Positions 17,699 through 26,345 of a stretch of DNA of 64,000 nucleotides are shown here, in pieces. A program made the position numbers and the translations under genes. Under the pieces are notes generated by a model. The model was not told where the DNA came from and made no database searches. It was given only the letters and a program-made list of their open reading frames with translations. This DNA comes from Guptibacillus algicola (GTDB lineage Bacteria > Bacillota > Bacilli > Bacillales > Guptibacillaceae): positions 1,054,001 through 1,118,000 of the forward strand of contig NZ_JAIVAF010000001.1 in the NCBI RefSeq assembly GCF_020171805.1. The letters run 5' to 3'. Positions within the stretch are counted from its first letter, which is position 1. Every line of letters starts with the position of its first letter.

Positions 17699-17724
17699 AT
17701 CCCCTCCTTCTCCCAAAATAAAAC
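17699..17724 (-). promoter_or_regulatory. Candidate sigma-B promoter of katE
   Basis: Minus-strand GTTTTA (17719-17724), 14-base spacer, GGGGAT (17699-17704). Each hexamer is one base from the sigma-B consensus GTTTAA / GGGTAT. Confidence 0.4.
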
Positions 17725-17770
17725 ATTTCTCAGAGCATAACGAATAATTTTTTCGAACACACCATCTTAG

Positions 17771-17782
17771 GAACATATGTTC
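17771..17782. promoter_or_regulatory. Candidate LexA (DinR) box
   Basis: GAACATATGTTC is a perfect 12-bp palindrome and fits the Bacillus SOS box GAAC-N4-GTTC in its preferred ATAT form. It lies between katE and the VOC gene, about 25-30 bases upstream of a TATACT/TATAAT -10 for the VOC gene. Confidence 0.5.
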
Positions 17783-17857
17783 TAGACTAGGGGAATAGGA
17801 TGAGCTATACTATAATGGTGATGAAAACATCCTACAAACGAAAAAGGAGTGTATCTA

Positions 17858-18277
17858 ATGAAGCAACAAGCAATTCCATACTTTACTTTTGATGGTACAG
17901 CAAGAGAAGCACTGAACTATTATAAGGAGGTTTTCGGTGGCGAAATCACTGATCTCCAAACTTTCGGAGACGCAGACTTCGAAACGCCCCCAAACATGGA
18001 TGAGCGCATCATGCATGCTCGCTTCAGAAAGGAAGGCCTTTACTTCATGGTTTCAGACACATTCGACAATAAGGATGTCGCTGTTGGAAATAACATCTCT
18101 CTTGCACTCGAGCTTGATTCGGAAGAAGAAATCAATGCGTTATATGAGCGTTTGAAAGAAAGAGGAACAGTTTTTATGGAGCTTCAAGATACCTTCTGGG
18201 GTGCAACTTTCGCTAAAGTGAAGGATGCATACGGTGTTACGTGGGATTTGAACTTTGAGAAGGCAAAAGCTAAATAA
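17858..18277 (+). CDS. VOC family (PhnB/glyoxalase-like) protein, 139 aa
   Basis: The sequence matches the PhnB-like group: IPYFTFDGTAREALNYYKEVFGG at the N-terminus and DAYGVTWDLNFEKAK at the C-terminus, which is the 3-demethylubiquinone methyltransferase-like VOC fold. Members are often cytoplasmic and of unknown substrate. AAAAAGGAGTGTATCTA precedes the ATG at 17858. A possible LexA box upstream suggests SOS control (inference). Confidence 0.87.
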   Translation: MKQQAIPYFTFDGTAREALNYYKEVFGGEITDLQTFGDADFETPPNMDERIMHARFRKEGLYFMVSDTFDNKDVAVGNNISLALELDSEEEINALYERLKERGTVFMELQDTFWGATFAKVKDAYGVTWDLNFEKAKAK

Positions 18278-18290
18278 TAGTTGAGTTGGA

Positions 18291-18325
18291 GAGTGCCTGT
18301 CACGGGGAGTGGCGGGTGCTTTTTT
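18291..18325 (+). terminator. Terminator of the VOC gene
   Basis: GTGCCTGTCAC and GTGGCGGGTGC pair over 11 positions when G-U pairs are allowed, with a GGGGA loop and a following run of six T. Confidence 0.6.
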
Positions 18326-18336
18326 GGTTGTTTTTT

Positions 18337-18392
18337 GGGTGGCGGGGTGATTTGGGGGTGTGGGCAGGGGCTGGATTGGGGGTGGATTAGGG
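18337..18392 (+). other. G-rich tract with G-quadruplex potential
   Basis: Seven runs of three to five G on the plus strand (18337-39, 18344-47, 18354-58, 18362-64, 18367-70, 18378-82, 18390-92), with spacers of 2-7 bases. This meets the G3+N1-7 four-run rule several times over. The strand bias is striking in an otherwise AT-rich region. No gene occupies it. Confidence 0.7.
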
Positions 18393-18424
18393 TGGATTAG
18401 AGCTTGACGGGGCTGGAAGACCGG

Positions 18425-18537
18425 ATATCGGCGAAAAGTTCAGGGATATCAGCGAAATTCAAGATATATCGGCGATATTTAAAATATATCAGCGAAAACA
18501 CTAGTTATATCAGCGATACCCTCTATTTATCAGCGAA
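18425..18537. repeat. Six tandem copies of ATATCRGCGAA at 20-21 bp period
   Basis: Copies begin at 18425, 18446, 18466, 18486, 18507 and 18527 (last copy begins TTATC). The 9-10 base core TATCRGCGA is nearly invariant; the intervening 10 bases are AT-rich and vary. Periods of 21, 20, 20, 21 and 20 keep each core on one face of the DNA (two helical turns). The last copy overlaps the final codons of the NERD gene. Confidence 0.85.
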
Positions 18538-19518
18538 TCGATTAATCACTCGATTATCCAGCTTGTATTTCCTCGCTTTATTTGCTCCAACATACTCAAG
18601 ATTCAGTTCTCCTAACAATCTCTTAACAGCATCAGCAGACTCTACTTTCAAGAACCTTCGGACCTCTTGATTAGTAACCCAATTGCTAACCAGCAAAGCA
18701 TAATCCCTCAAAGCCTCTAAATGCGCCTCCCTCGATACCCCTCCGCACTTCATACAAATCCATCTACCATGCAACCTCTTCATAGGTAAATAACTACATT
18801 CCGGACAATGAACACCTTCAAGAAGATCTAATCGTGACAGTGAAAACCTTCTTAACACATCGATATCTAGTGGAGTGTGATGCTTAATGAGCAGTCTCCC
18901 TAATCTTCGCATTTCCTTCATCGATAACTTCTCTTCGAGGTACTTGTTATCAAATGCTTTTATCTTCGTCGGCAAATAGTCGCTTTTGATTACTTGAGTT
19001 GCTATTTCCTTAACATCATTCGTTGCTTTAAGAACTGTCCTTCGATTGCTCACGACAACTAGGGTTTCAATAGGGATACTTGGAAAACGGTGTTGTTTGA
19101 GGAAAGTTAATAACTGAAGATGTTGTCGTCTAACCTGTGTTAAGGGATCAGGAAACGCTTCCTCGACATCATTATTTTTTGAAGTTCTAATAAGTTGGTT
19201 GAAAATAGGGTCAAACAGCAGCGTGCCAGATATGTTTTTCACTTCTATTATTAGCAAGTAAGACGGAGTTACGACCAATGAATCCATTTGAAAATAAGAT
19301 GAAATATTAGAGATTCGAATATCATGATAGACGGTATGATCTTTACTTTTGACTAAGCTAAGGGGAAAATCTAGCGCTCGTTCTCCATTGAATCCAGCTT
19401 TATGGATCGCTACCAGTTCTCTAACTTCTTCAACTATTGGATGATGTGATGGGAGGCGTTTCATAAGTGCGGTTAGCTTGAGGAGGTACTGCGGAGTATT
19501 TCGATTTTTGGCGATCAC
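18523..19518 (-). CDS. NERD-domain (nuclease-related) protein with zinc ribbon, 331 aa
   Basis: The NERD core is at about 35-150: GFNGERALDFPL, DSLVVTPSYLLIIEVKNISG (the PD-(D/E)xK-like D...E.K residues). A zinc ribbon CPEC...CMKC is near residue 240-265. NERD proteins are predicted to act on DNA or RNA. I choose GTG at 19516-19518, giving MIAKNRNTPQYLLKL, the usual N-terminus of Bacillus NERD proteins; a longer TTG start at 19545 is possible. Its 3' end runs into the 20-bp tandem repeats. Lone gene, likely accessory. Confidence 0.82.
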   Translation of the reverse strand: MIAKNRNTPQYLLKLTALMKRLPSHHPIVEEVRELVAIHKAGFNGERALDFPLSLVKSKDHTVYHDIRISNISSYFQMDSLVVTPSYLLIIEVKNISGTLLFDPIFNQLIRTSKNNDVEEAFPDPLTQVRRQHLQLLTFLKQHRFPSIPIETLVVVSNRRTVLKATNDVKEIATQVIKSDYLPTKIKAFDNKYLEEKLSMKEMRRLGRLLIKHHTPLDIDVLRRFSLSRLDLLEGVHCPECSYLPMKRLHGRWICMKCGGVSREAHLEALRDYALLVSNWVTNQEVRRFLKVESADAVKRLLGELNLEYVGANKARKYKLDNRVINRFADK

Positions 19519-19589
19519 GTTTTCATCAATCCTTTCATTCAACACCTAACTATTATTCTCTTCCCCACCCCTATCTCCTCCTCCCACAC

Positions 19590-19622
19590 AAAAACCGGCC
19601 TCCCGAAAAAGGAAGACCGGCA
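19590..19622 (-). terminator. Terminator of ilvD
   Basis: On the minus strand CCGGTCTTCC...GGGAGGCCGG forms the stem and GTTTTTGTG follows. Confidence 0.75.
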
Positions 19623-19629
19623 CAATAAC

Positions 19630-21324
19630 CTACTCGATATCTAAATCTGTCACTGCGCCTTTAGCTGAAGAAGAGACTAGACGCGCATACTTACCAAGAA
19701 TTCCTGTTTTGTATCGTAATTCTGGCCTGACCCATTCAGCTTTACGATTTTGAAGTTCGAGGTCTGTGACATTGAAATTGATTTGCTGAGTGTCGCTGTC
19801 AATCGTAATCGTGTCGCCTTCTTTCAACAATCCAATCGGTCCACCAACGAAGGCTTCTGGTGATACGTGACCGATAACAAAACCATGTGAGCCTCCGGAG
19901 AATCTGCCGTCTGTTAGAAGGGCTACTTTACCACCAAGTCCTTTCCCGACGATCATGGCTGTGATTGAAAGCATCTCTGGCATTCCAGGTCCGCCTTTTG
20001 GTCCAACATTTCGAATGACGAGAACATCGCCTTCTTTTATTTCGTTATTTTCGATTGCGACCGTCGCTTCTGCTTCACTATCATATACCCTTGCAGGTCC
20101 TTCAAAGCGGCTGATTTTCTGACCAGACATTTTAGCAACGGCACCTTCAGGAGCAAGGTTGCCTCGAAGTACAACAAGTGGACCGCTTGGCTTGATCGGA
20201 TCGTTCAGCGGTTTGATCACCACTTGTCCTTCTGTTAGGGACTCAACCTCAGCAAGGTTCTCTGCAACTGTTTTTCCTGTAACTGTTAGACAATCACCAT
20301 GAAGAAGTCCATGTTCATGCAATAACTTCATGACCGCAGGGACGCCACCGATTTCATAGAGGTCTTGCATGACATATTTTCCGCTTGGTTTCATATCTGC
20401 AATATGTGGAACGCGCTCACGCACTTTTTCAAAATCATCTAGAGAAAGATCAACGCCAGATGAATGCGCCATAGCTGTTAAATGAAGAAAGGCATTCGTT
20501 GAACCTCCGAGCGCCATCACAACGGTAATCGCATTTTCAAATGCTTTCTTTGTCATGATATCGCGTGGGTAGATGTCCTTTTCCAATAGGTTCACGACCA
20601 TTTCACCAGCCTGACGACATTCTGACTCCTTATAATCATTTACAGCAGGAGTTGATGATGATCCTGGAATACTCATGCCCAGTGCTTCTACTGCTGATGC
20701 CATCGTGTTGGCAGTATACATTCCGCCACATGCTCCCGCTCCCGGACAAGCATGACATTCAACTTTATGAAGCTCTTCCTCATTGATTGTACCTTCACGA
20801 TACTGACCAACAGCTTCAAATGAAGACACGATATCGATGTCATTTCCATTGAGTTTCCCTGGCTGGATCGTTCCACCGTAAACATAAACGGATGGAATGT
20901 TCATTCGTCCGATTGCCATCAAGCAGCCAGGTGTAGTTTTATCACAACCACCGATTGCAACGATACCGTCTAAACGTTCAGCGTTTGTAACGGTTTCGAT
21001 GGAATCCGCGATGATCTCTCGACTTGGAAGAGAATAGAACATTCCTTCGTGCCCCATCGCAATTCCATCAGAAACGGTAATGGTATTGAAGATCATTGGG
21101 GCGCCACCGTTATCGGCCGCTCCACCTTTTGCTTCACGTGCAAGCCGATCGATATGTACATTACACGGCGTTACTTCACTCCATGTACTAGCTACGCCAA
21201 TCATAGGCTTTTTGAAATCCTCATCTGTAAATCCAACTGCTCGAAGCATAGAGCGATTCGGAACCCTATTTACGCCCTCACTGATAACTTTGCTTCGGAT
21301 GCGCAAGTCTTTTTTTTCTGTCAT
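19630..21324 (-). CDS. ilvD: Dihydroxy-acid dehydratase, 564 aa
   Basis: Catalyses dehydration of dihydroxy acids in valine/isoleucine synthesis. Fe-S ligand motifs are [13 protein letters not shown] and [19 protein letters not shown]; the C-terminal [14 protein letters not shown] is also diagnostic. The ATG at 21322-21324 ([12 protein letters not shown]) follows GGTGAGAAGG. The gene is separate from any ilvBHC-leu cluster here. No T-box leader was seen upstream; a 20-bp inverted repeat at 21359 is the only regulatory-looking sequence. Confidence 0.95.
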   Translation of the reverse strand: MTEKKDLRIRSKVISEGVNRVPNRSMLRAVGFTDEDFKKPMIGVASTWSEVTPCNVHIDRLAREAKGGAADNGGAPMIFNTITVSDGIAMGHEGMFYSLPSREIIADSIETVTNAERLDGIVAIGGCDKTTPGCLMAIGRMNIPSVYVYGGTIQPGKLNGNDIDIVSSFEAVGQYREGTINEEELHKVECHACPGAGACGGMYTANTMASAVEALGMSIPGSSSTPAVNDYKESECRQAGEMVVNLLEKDIYPRDIMTKKAFENAITVVMALGGSTNAFLHLTAMAHSSGVDLSLDDFEKVRERVPHIADMKPSGKYVMQDLYEIGGVPAVMKLLHEHGLLHGDCLTVTGKTVAENLAEVESLTEGQVVIKPLNDPIKPSGPLVVLRGNLAPEGAVAKMSGQKISRFEGPARVYDSEAEATVAIENNEIKEGDVLVIRNVGPKGGPGMPEMLSITAMIVGKGLGGKVALLTDGRFSGGSHGFVIGHVSPEAFVGGPIGLLKEGDTITIDSDTQQINFNVTDLELQNRKAEWVRPELRYKTGILGKYARLVSSSAKGAVTDLDIE

Positions 21325-21358
21325 CCTTCTCACCCTTTCTCCTTACATGAAAATTCAT

Positions 21359-21378
21359 AATTTTGTTTATTCAAAATT
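21359..21378. promoter_or_regulatory. Inverted repeat upstream of ilvD
   Basis: AATTTTG-TTTATT-CAAAATT, a perfect 7-bp dyad about 35 bases before the ilvD start. AT-rich composition recalls CodY targets but it does not match the 15-bp CodY motif closely. Confidence 0.35.
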
Positions 21379-21573
21379 TATATTCTTTGATAATACTAGT
21401 TTTCAGCTCCTTCTGCAAACCATTATCAGAATTTTTACGAAACATTTTTATGTAAGCGATACCGTTCCAATTATTACCTTCTAAAATTCATCGTCTTAGC
21501 ATGAATAATATGTTACTATTAAGTCACATAATAAATGTTACCTTTACGTCACATGAATATGGAGGTGGATTTT

Positions 21574-22383
21574 TTGACCCTTGAAGATGAGTTAACAGCT
21601 ACTCTCAAAGCTTTAACTCACCCTACACGTAGAGAAATTCTTGATCTACTGAAAGATGGTCCCAAAACAACTGGGTATTTAGATGAACAGTTTGGGGAAA
21701 TCAGCCGTTATGCGGTCATGAAGCACTTATCACAACTTGAAGAAGCTAATTTGATTCTCGTTCGTCGGGAGGGGCGTTCTAGAATGAATTACTTAAACGC
21801 CGTGCCGATTCAAGAGATGTACGATCGCTGGATGAACAAGTATCAATCCATGCATGCTTCTTCACTTTTATCTTTAAAATCTACTCTTGAAAGGGGTACA
21901 AATATAATGGAAAACCACGGTTACAAGCACGACACATTTCAAATTGAACAGGAGATTCGCATTCAAGCACCTATCGAAAAGGTATTTAAATCACTTACAG
22001 AAAAAATCGACTCTTGGTGGGCTTATCGATTATGTGGTGAGGATTCGACGCTTTCATTTGAGCCAGAGGTTGGAGGTCGATTCATTGAAAGAGGCGCTTC
22101 AGGTGAGGCTGGTGCTCTATGGGGGACGATCACGTATATAAACGCACCGTGTGAAATCCGTCTCAATGGATTACTAGGAATGCAAGGGGCAGTTAACAGT
22201 GCATATAGCTACAAGCTGCGTGAAGAAGGTGGAGAAACAATCCTCTCCCTATCTCATCATGCATCTGGCTTATTAGATCCTGAGTGGCATGCTGCGCATG
22301 ACGGCGGATGGAAAGAATTACTTGGTACATTCTTAAAGAACTATGTGGAGGAAGGTAAGACATATAGTGAGCAGCAAAAATGA
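21574..22383 (+). CDS. ArsR-type HTH fused to SRPBCC (AHSA1-like) domain, 269 aa
   Basis: The TTG at 21574 is seven bases after GGAGGT. An ArsR winged helix is at about 1-85 (LKALTHPTRREILDLLKDGPKTT, YAVMKHLSQLEEANLI). An SRPBCC/AHSA1 lipid-binding domain follows at about 115-260 (IEQEIRIQAPIEKVFKSL, WWAYRLCGE, WKELLGTFLKNYVEEG). Two-gene versions of HTH regulator and AHSA1 protein are common; here they are one chain, so ligand binding may directly control DNA binding. It overlaps the next gene by four bases (ATGA), so the two are translationally coupled. Confidence 0.85.
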   Translation: MTLEDELTATLKALTHPTRREILDLLKDGPKTTGYLDEQFGEISRYAVMKHLSQLEEANLILVRREGRSRMNYLNAVPIQEMYDRWMNKYQSMHASSLLSLKSTLERGTNIMENHGYKHDTFQIEQEIRIQAPIEKVFKSLTEKIDSWWAYRLCGEDSTLSFEPEVGGRFIERGASGEAGALWGTITYINAPCEIRLNGLLGMQGAVNSAYSYKLREEGGETILSLSHHASGLLDPEWHAAHDGGWKELLGTFLKNYVEEGKTYSEQQK

Positions 22384-22826
22384 TGGAGATCACATCGGAA
22401 AGAGTCATTAAATGTGAGCCCTCCGTTGTCTTTGAGTATATCTCGAATTTTGAGAACAATCCCATCTGGCAAGGTGGGATGATCGAGGCCACGTTCACAT
22501 CTACTGGTCCACTCGGAGAGGGATCGACATATGACCAGGTTGCAACGTTTTTAGGCAGAAAAATCATCACCTCCTTCGTTGTCACCCGCTTTGAACGAAA
22601 CAGATGTATACAAATTCAAAGCGTAACAAGCACTTTTCCGATTAAAGTCACGAGATCTGTAAAGCTTGCCGATGAAGGCACACTCGTAAGTGCAGTTGTT
22701 GAAGGGGATCCTGGTGGACTTTTCAAACTCGCAAAGCCTCTGTTAAAACGAATGGTATACCGTTCAGTTACGAATGACTATGCGAACTTGAAAACCATTT
22801 TAGAAAACCGATGTTCGAAAAAGTAA
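22380..22826 (+). CDS. SRPBCC family protein (polyketide cyclase/dehydrase-like), 148 aa
   Basis: Starts inside the stop of the ArsR-SRPBCC fusion (ATGATGGAG). The pattern ITSERVIKCEPSVVFEYISNFENNPIWQ is the SRPBCC opening, with a C-terminal long helix (LKRMVYRSVTNDYANLKTIL). Such proteins bind hydrophobic ligands in a deep cavity. Together with its fused neighbour it makes a two-gene unit of START-like proteins, suggesting a shared ligand. No catalytic residue is recognised. Confidence 0.85.
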   Translation: MMEITSERVIKCEPSVVFEYISNFENNPIWQGGMIEATFTSTGPLGEGSTYDQVATFLGRKIITSFVVTRFERNRCIQIQSVTSTFPIKVTRSVKLADEGTLVSAVVEGDPGGLFKLAKPLLKRMVYRSVTNDYANLKTILENRCSKK

Positions 22827-22830
22827 TTAG

Positions 22831-22860
22831 AAAAGCCGGTTCTCGCGTAGAACCGGCTTT
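22831..22860. terminator. Bidirectional terminator after the SRPBCC gene
   Basis: AAAGCCGGTTCT-CGCGT-AGAACCGGCTTT, 12-bp stem; also placed just after the stop of the small DUF1540 gene on the other strand. Confidence 0.85.
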
Positions 22861-22870
22861 GTTCTGATGT

Positions 22871-23029
22871 TTAAAGCACACCAGGCTCGAACGTTTTGCA
22901 ATCTGTTTCTTCACTATTCGTTGCTTTATTCCCCTTGTGACTCACAACATATATCTCATCTGCACCACATTTCTTACCTTCACGATTATGGACACAGTTT
23001 GCTACTTCACATAGTACATCTAATGCCAT
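22871..23029 (-). CDS. DUF1540 small cysteine-rich protein, 52 aa
   Basis: A short gene with a strong ribosome site (AAGGAGGTGAGAAAC) before ATG at 23027-23029. The product begins MALDVLCEVANCVHNREG and ends EETDCKTFEPGVL. The spacing of four cysteines (C7, C12, C21, C44) fits the DUF1540 domain, a small probably metal-binding fold frequent in spore formers. Function unknown. Confidence 0.85.
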   Translation of the reverse strand: MALDVLCEVANCVHNREGKKCGADEIYVVSHKGNKATNSEETDCKTFEPGVL

Positions 23030-23204
23030 GTTTCTCACCTCCTTAACGTTAAGATGAGCTTAATGCATTTGTATCATGCAGGAGTCATTTAGAAGCATTT
23101 CCTTCTCTCCTCAAAAAAGACAAATTTAACCTCTACATTTCGTGATAATTTGCTTAATTTACGTGATATGATGGGAGAAATAACAAGAGATTGAGGGAAC
23201 AATT

Positions 23205-24404
23205 ATGTGGAGAAACAAAAATGTATGGATCCTTCTTGCGGGAGAATTTGTTGCTGGGCTTGGGTTATGGCTTGGTATTATCGGAAACCTTGAATTTATG
23301 CAAGAGAAGGTCCCATCTGATTTCATGAAAGCTGTTATTCTCGCAGCAGGTCTTTTAGCGGGGGTAGCAATTGGTCCTTTAGCTGGTCGGATAACGGATC
23401 AAGTAAAAAAGAAAACGGTTATGCTCCCCGCTGGATTGGCTCGTTCATTGAGCGTTGTGTTTATGTTAATCGCAATTCAAACAGGCTCAGTTCTATGGAT
23501 GATCGTATTTTTAGTAATGATTCAACTTGCGGCGGCTTTTTATTTTCCTGCCTTACAGGCAGCCATTCCGCTTATCGTGAAAGAGAAAGACCTACTGGAG
23601 ATGAACGGCGTCCATATGAACGTGGCCACGCTATCACGTATTTTAGGGACAGCAGTTGCAGGGATTTTCCTCGCCATCATGTCGCTTAGTACGATGTACA
23701 CGATGTCATTAGCTGCTTATTTACTTCTCTTTATCCTAACCTTCTTTATAAAAATTGATGAAGATAAAGAAACACAAGCTACTTTTTCTAAAGAAGCAAG
23801 TGGATTTAAACACCTTTTCCCTATTGTAAAAGAGCTTCCTATCGTTACAATGACGTTGATCATGACGATGGTCCCTTTATTGTTCATCGGCGGATTCAAC
23901 TTGTTAGTGATCAACATTAGTGAACTACAAGATAACTCATTAATAAAGAGTTGGATTTATACAACAGAAGGGATCGCGTTTATGATCGGAGCATTTTCTG
24001 TGAAACGGTTCGCTCATAAGCTTTCTCCCTATACAATTTTATTCGTATTTTCATTCATCATCGGGTTGTCCCAGCTTTTGCTTTTCTTTGCGTGGATTCC
24101 GCTACTGTCTGTGATGGCATTTGCCATATTTGGATTTTCGGTGGGTTGCTTTTTCCCTACCGCTGCAACAATCTTTCAAACAAGAGTACCGAAAGAATAT
24201 CACGGCAGGTTCTTTTCATTCCGAAACATGCTTGACCGAATCATCTTTCAAGTTGTGCTTTTACTAACAGGGCTCATGTTAGACCTTATTGGTCTACAAT
24301 TAATGTGTGTATTGTTTGGAATTCTGTCGCTTACGATAACTGCTACCTTTTTCACTAAATATAAAACAGAGCAAAAAGCAAATTTAAACATAAACGTAAG
24401 CTAA
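23205..24404 (+). CDS. MFS transporter, 399 aa
   Basis: Twelve predicted helices. LAAGLLAGVAIGPLAGRITDQVKKK carries the MFS motif A (G..aGr..D...kk) between helices 2 and 3. The layout resembles the DHA1/enterobactin-exporter-like (MFS_3) group, with a late VPKEYHGRFFSFRNML loop. Probably a drug or metabolite exporter; the substrate is not predictable. GAGGGAAC precedes the ATG. No regulator is linked. Confidence 0.85.
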   Translation: MWRNKNVWILLAGEFVAGLGLWLGIIGNLEFMQEKVPSDFMKAVILAAGLLAGVAIGPLAGRITDQVKKKTVMLPAGLARSLSVVFMLIAIQTGSVLWMIVFLVMIQLAAAFYFPALQAAIPLIVKEKDLLEMNGVHMNVATLSRILGTAVAGIFLAIMSLSTMYTMSLAAYLLLFILTFFIKIDEDKETQATFSKEASGFKHLFPIVKELPIVTMTLIMTMVPLLFIGGFNLLVINISELQDNSLIKSWIYTTEGIAFMIGAFSVKRFAHKLSPYTILFVFSFIIGLSQLLLFFAWIPLLSVMAFAIFGFSVGCFFPTAATIFQTRVPKEYHGRFFSFRNMLDRIIFQVVLLLTGLMLDLIGLQLMCVLFGILSLTITATFFTKYKTEQKANLNINVS

Positions 24405-24479
24405 CGACTCAACTTCCGAACCAAACAGACTGAAACTGTATACACTATCATAGGACTACTATAGAGTAGGCGATTCCCA

Positions 24480-25016
24480 ATGGACAATCAAACAAAGGCT
24501 GTATTAGGTTCCTGGATCCAAGCGATAGGAACCATTTTGGCTGCAACCGGTAGTACACCATTTAAGTCATTGAGCGATGAACTAAAAAATGCCCTCAACC
24601 TAATAGGTAATGTCATGCAAGGGACAGGAAATGCATTAATCGCGGATACGATTGAATCAGTTAACTTAAATAAAGTCGGAAACCAAATCCAAGCGGTTGG
24701 TAATTCTACAGTTGTCGCAGGTATTCTTATAGATAGTAATTCCCGAATCAGTCAAATTCTCAATATTGACGGAAACTGGCTCCAAGCACTCGGAGGTAGT
24801 GCGTCTCTGGGCGATGCCTTTGAACAAACACCTTCTGAAGAGCAGCTTTATAACATCTATGGTAATTTACTTCAGGTAATCGGTAACTCTCTTCAAGCTG
24901 TGTCTGGAGTGAAGGAACTTAAGGATGAGGAAGCACAGAATTTGAATGTAGTGGGAAGCTGGATTCAAGCAGTCGGCTCTGTCATCTCAGCTATCGGCCA
25001 AACAAAATATCCGTAA
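24480..25016 (+). CDS. DUF6944-like repetitive protein, 178 aa
   Basis: Built of degenerate repeats of the form G(N/S)xxQAxGxxxxAxG. Six clear copies begin GSWIQAIGT (11), GNVMQGTGN (43), GNQIQAVGN (67), GNWLQALGG (98), GNLLQVIGN (123) and GSWIQAVGS (160). The first and last are nearly identical. Glycine and glutamine at fixed steps suggest an amphipathic helical or membrane-associating repeat. The ribosome site is poor (AGTAGG, 12 bases before ATG). Family known in Bacillus; function unknown. Confidence 0.8.
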   Translation: MDNQTKAVLGSWIQAIGTILAATGSTPFKSLSDELKNALNLIGNVMQGTGNALIADTIESVNLNKVGNQIQAVGNSTVVAGILIDSNSRISQILNIDGNWLQALGGSASLGDAFEQTPSEEQLYNIYGNLLQVIGNSLQAVSGVKELKDEEAQNLNVVGSWIQAVGSVISAIGQTKYP

Positions 25017-25023
25017 TATAAAG

Positions 25024-25054
25024 AAATCCCTGGTATGTACATACCAGGGATTTT
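25024..25054. terminator. Bidirectional terminator
   Basis: AAATCCCTGGTATG-TA-CATACCAGGGATTTT, a near-perfect palindrome between convergent genes. Confidence 0.9.
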
Positions 25055-25058
25055 AGCG

Positions 25059-25610
25059 CTATCGTAATAAAGTTAGAAATTCTTTCATGAAATGAGGCAA
25101 GTCTGGCCATGCTTGACCAGAAACAAGATTACGATCTGTATGAACCTGATCTTCACTATATGTAGCGCCACAAGCTGTCACATCAGGTTTACATGCGGGA
25201 TAGGCGGTGTACTCTCTTCCTTCCATACGATCAGACACCACACTCAACACTTGTGATGCATGGCATATAGCGCCAACAGGTTTATTTTCATCAAAGAAAT
25301 GACGCAAGATGTCTGGTAAGTTCTCATCAAGACGAATGTATTCAGGTGCACGGCCGCCTGGAATAATCAAGCCATCAAAATTAGCTGGGTCGATTTCACT
25401 AAAAGAGGTATGTGCTTCGATCCCATACGCTGGCTTCTCTACATAAGTCTCCATTTCTCCTGTGAAGTCATGACAAACTGTCTGTAGCTTCTTCGTTGAT
25501 GGAGCTGCAATCGTCACGTCCATCCCTTCCTCTATACAACGATAATAAGGATAAAACACCTCAAGCGCCTCGACAGCATCACCCGTAACAATCAATACTT
25601 TTTTACTCAT
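25059..25610 (-). CDS. DJ-1/PfpI family protein, 183 aa
   Basis: The nucleophile elbow is GAICHASQ (Cys116), with upstream FDGLIIPGGRAPEYI, typical of the PfpI/YraA branch. Relatives act as deglycases, glyoxalases or general stress proteins; the exact reaction here is unknown. It is monocistronic, preceded by GGAGGTGC, and ends at the shared terminator. Confidence 0.9.
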   Translation of the reverse strand: MSKKVLIVTGDAVEALEVFYPYYRCIEEGMDVTIAAPSTKKLQTVCHDFTGEMETYVEKPAYGIEAHTSFSEIDPANFDGLIIPGGRAPEYIRLDENLPDILRHFFDENKPVGAICHASQVLSVVSDRMEGREYTAYPACKPDVTACGATYSEDQVHTDRNLVSGQAWPDLPHFMKEFLTLLR

Positions 25611-25743
25611 AGAAAAGCACCTCCATCGAATAATGATTACACCTTTTCCTTACCCTGATTTGTAAAAAGTTAACTTAGAACATAATGAATTTTTATATAA
25701 TTCAAAAAATAACCTTTACTATTTGTTGGTGATCGTCTATATT

Positions 25744-25773
25744 ATATCTATTAGATATATATCAAATAGATAT
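25744..25773. promoter_or_regulatory. 30-bp near-perfect palindrome, probable PadR operator
   Basis: ATATCTATTAGATAT followed by ATATCAAATAGATAT: 14 of 15 positions are symmetrical. It ends two bases before the ribosome site of the padR-type gene and contains the likely -10, a typical layout for PadR autoregulation. Confidence 0.75.
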
Positions 25774-25783
25774 AGGAGAGTAT

Positions 25784-26332
25784 ATGACAAAAATAAACCA
25801 CACTAAATATGCAATTCTAGGGCTTCTTACTACCGGTTGTCAGACGGGGTATGGCATAAAGCAAATGATCGACGGTAGCTTAAATCACTTTTGGAAAATT
25901 AGCTATGGACAAATTTATCCTACCTTGAAAAGTCTAGAAGAAGAAGGGTTGGCAACTTGCAGACAGGAAATACAAGACGGGAAGCCAGATAAAAAAGAGT
26001 ATAACCTTACTGTCAAAGGAAAAGAAGCTTTGCAACATTGGCTAGCTCTCCCCTTAGAATCTGTCCAACCAGAAAAGAATGAACTATTACTTAAGCTTTT
26101 CTTTAGTAGACATCAACAAGATGATGTAACAACAAATCTGCTTGATCAGTACGCTGAAAACCTCCAAGAAAGACTCCAGACGTATATTGGTATCGAGACC
26201 ATGATTTCAGAAACACTGAATGACAATGAAGATGCACAATACTGGTTATTTACACTCGACTACGGTAAACGGACAACGCAGGCAGCCATTGAGTGGTGTG
26301 ATGAAACCCGAACAGCATTACTAAAAAAATAG
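25784..26332 (+). CDS. PadR-family transcriptional regulator, 182 aa
   Basis: An N-terminal winged helix (YAILGLLTTGCQTGYGIKQMI, YGQIYPTLKSLEEEGLA) and a C-terminal Vir/PadR_C helical domain (LLKLFFSRHQ...AAIEWCDETR). PadR proteins repress small-molecule stress or phenolic acid genes and often their own gene. The perfect spacing of the 30-bp palindrome over its promoter supports autorepression. The next gene starts 13 bases after it, so the DUF4188 protein is the likely controlled function. Confidence 0.9.
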   Translation: MTKINHTKYAILGLLTTGCQTGYGIKQMIDGSLNHFWKISYGQIYPTLKSLEEEGLATCRQEIQDGKPDKKEYNLTVKGKEALQHWLALPLESVQPEKNELLLKLFFSRHQQDDVTTNLLDQYAENLQERLQTYIGIETMISETLNDNEDAQYWLFTLDYGKRTTQAAIEWCDETRTALLKK

Positions 26333-26345
26333 GGAGGTTTCAAGC

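Noticed and set aside
21334-21573. T-box or CodY control upstream of ilvD
   Set aside because: No T-box bulge sequence or specifier stem and no close match to the 15-bp CodY motif; only a short dyad remains.
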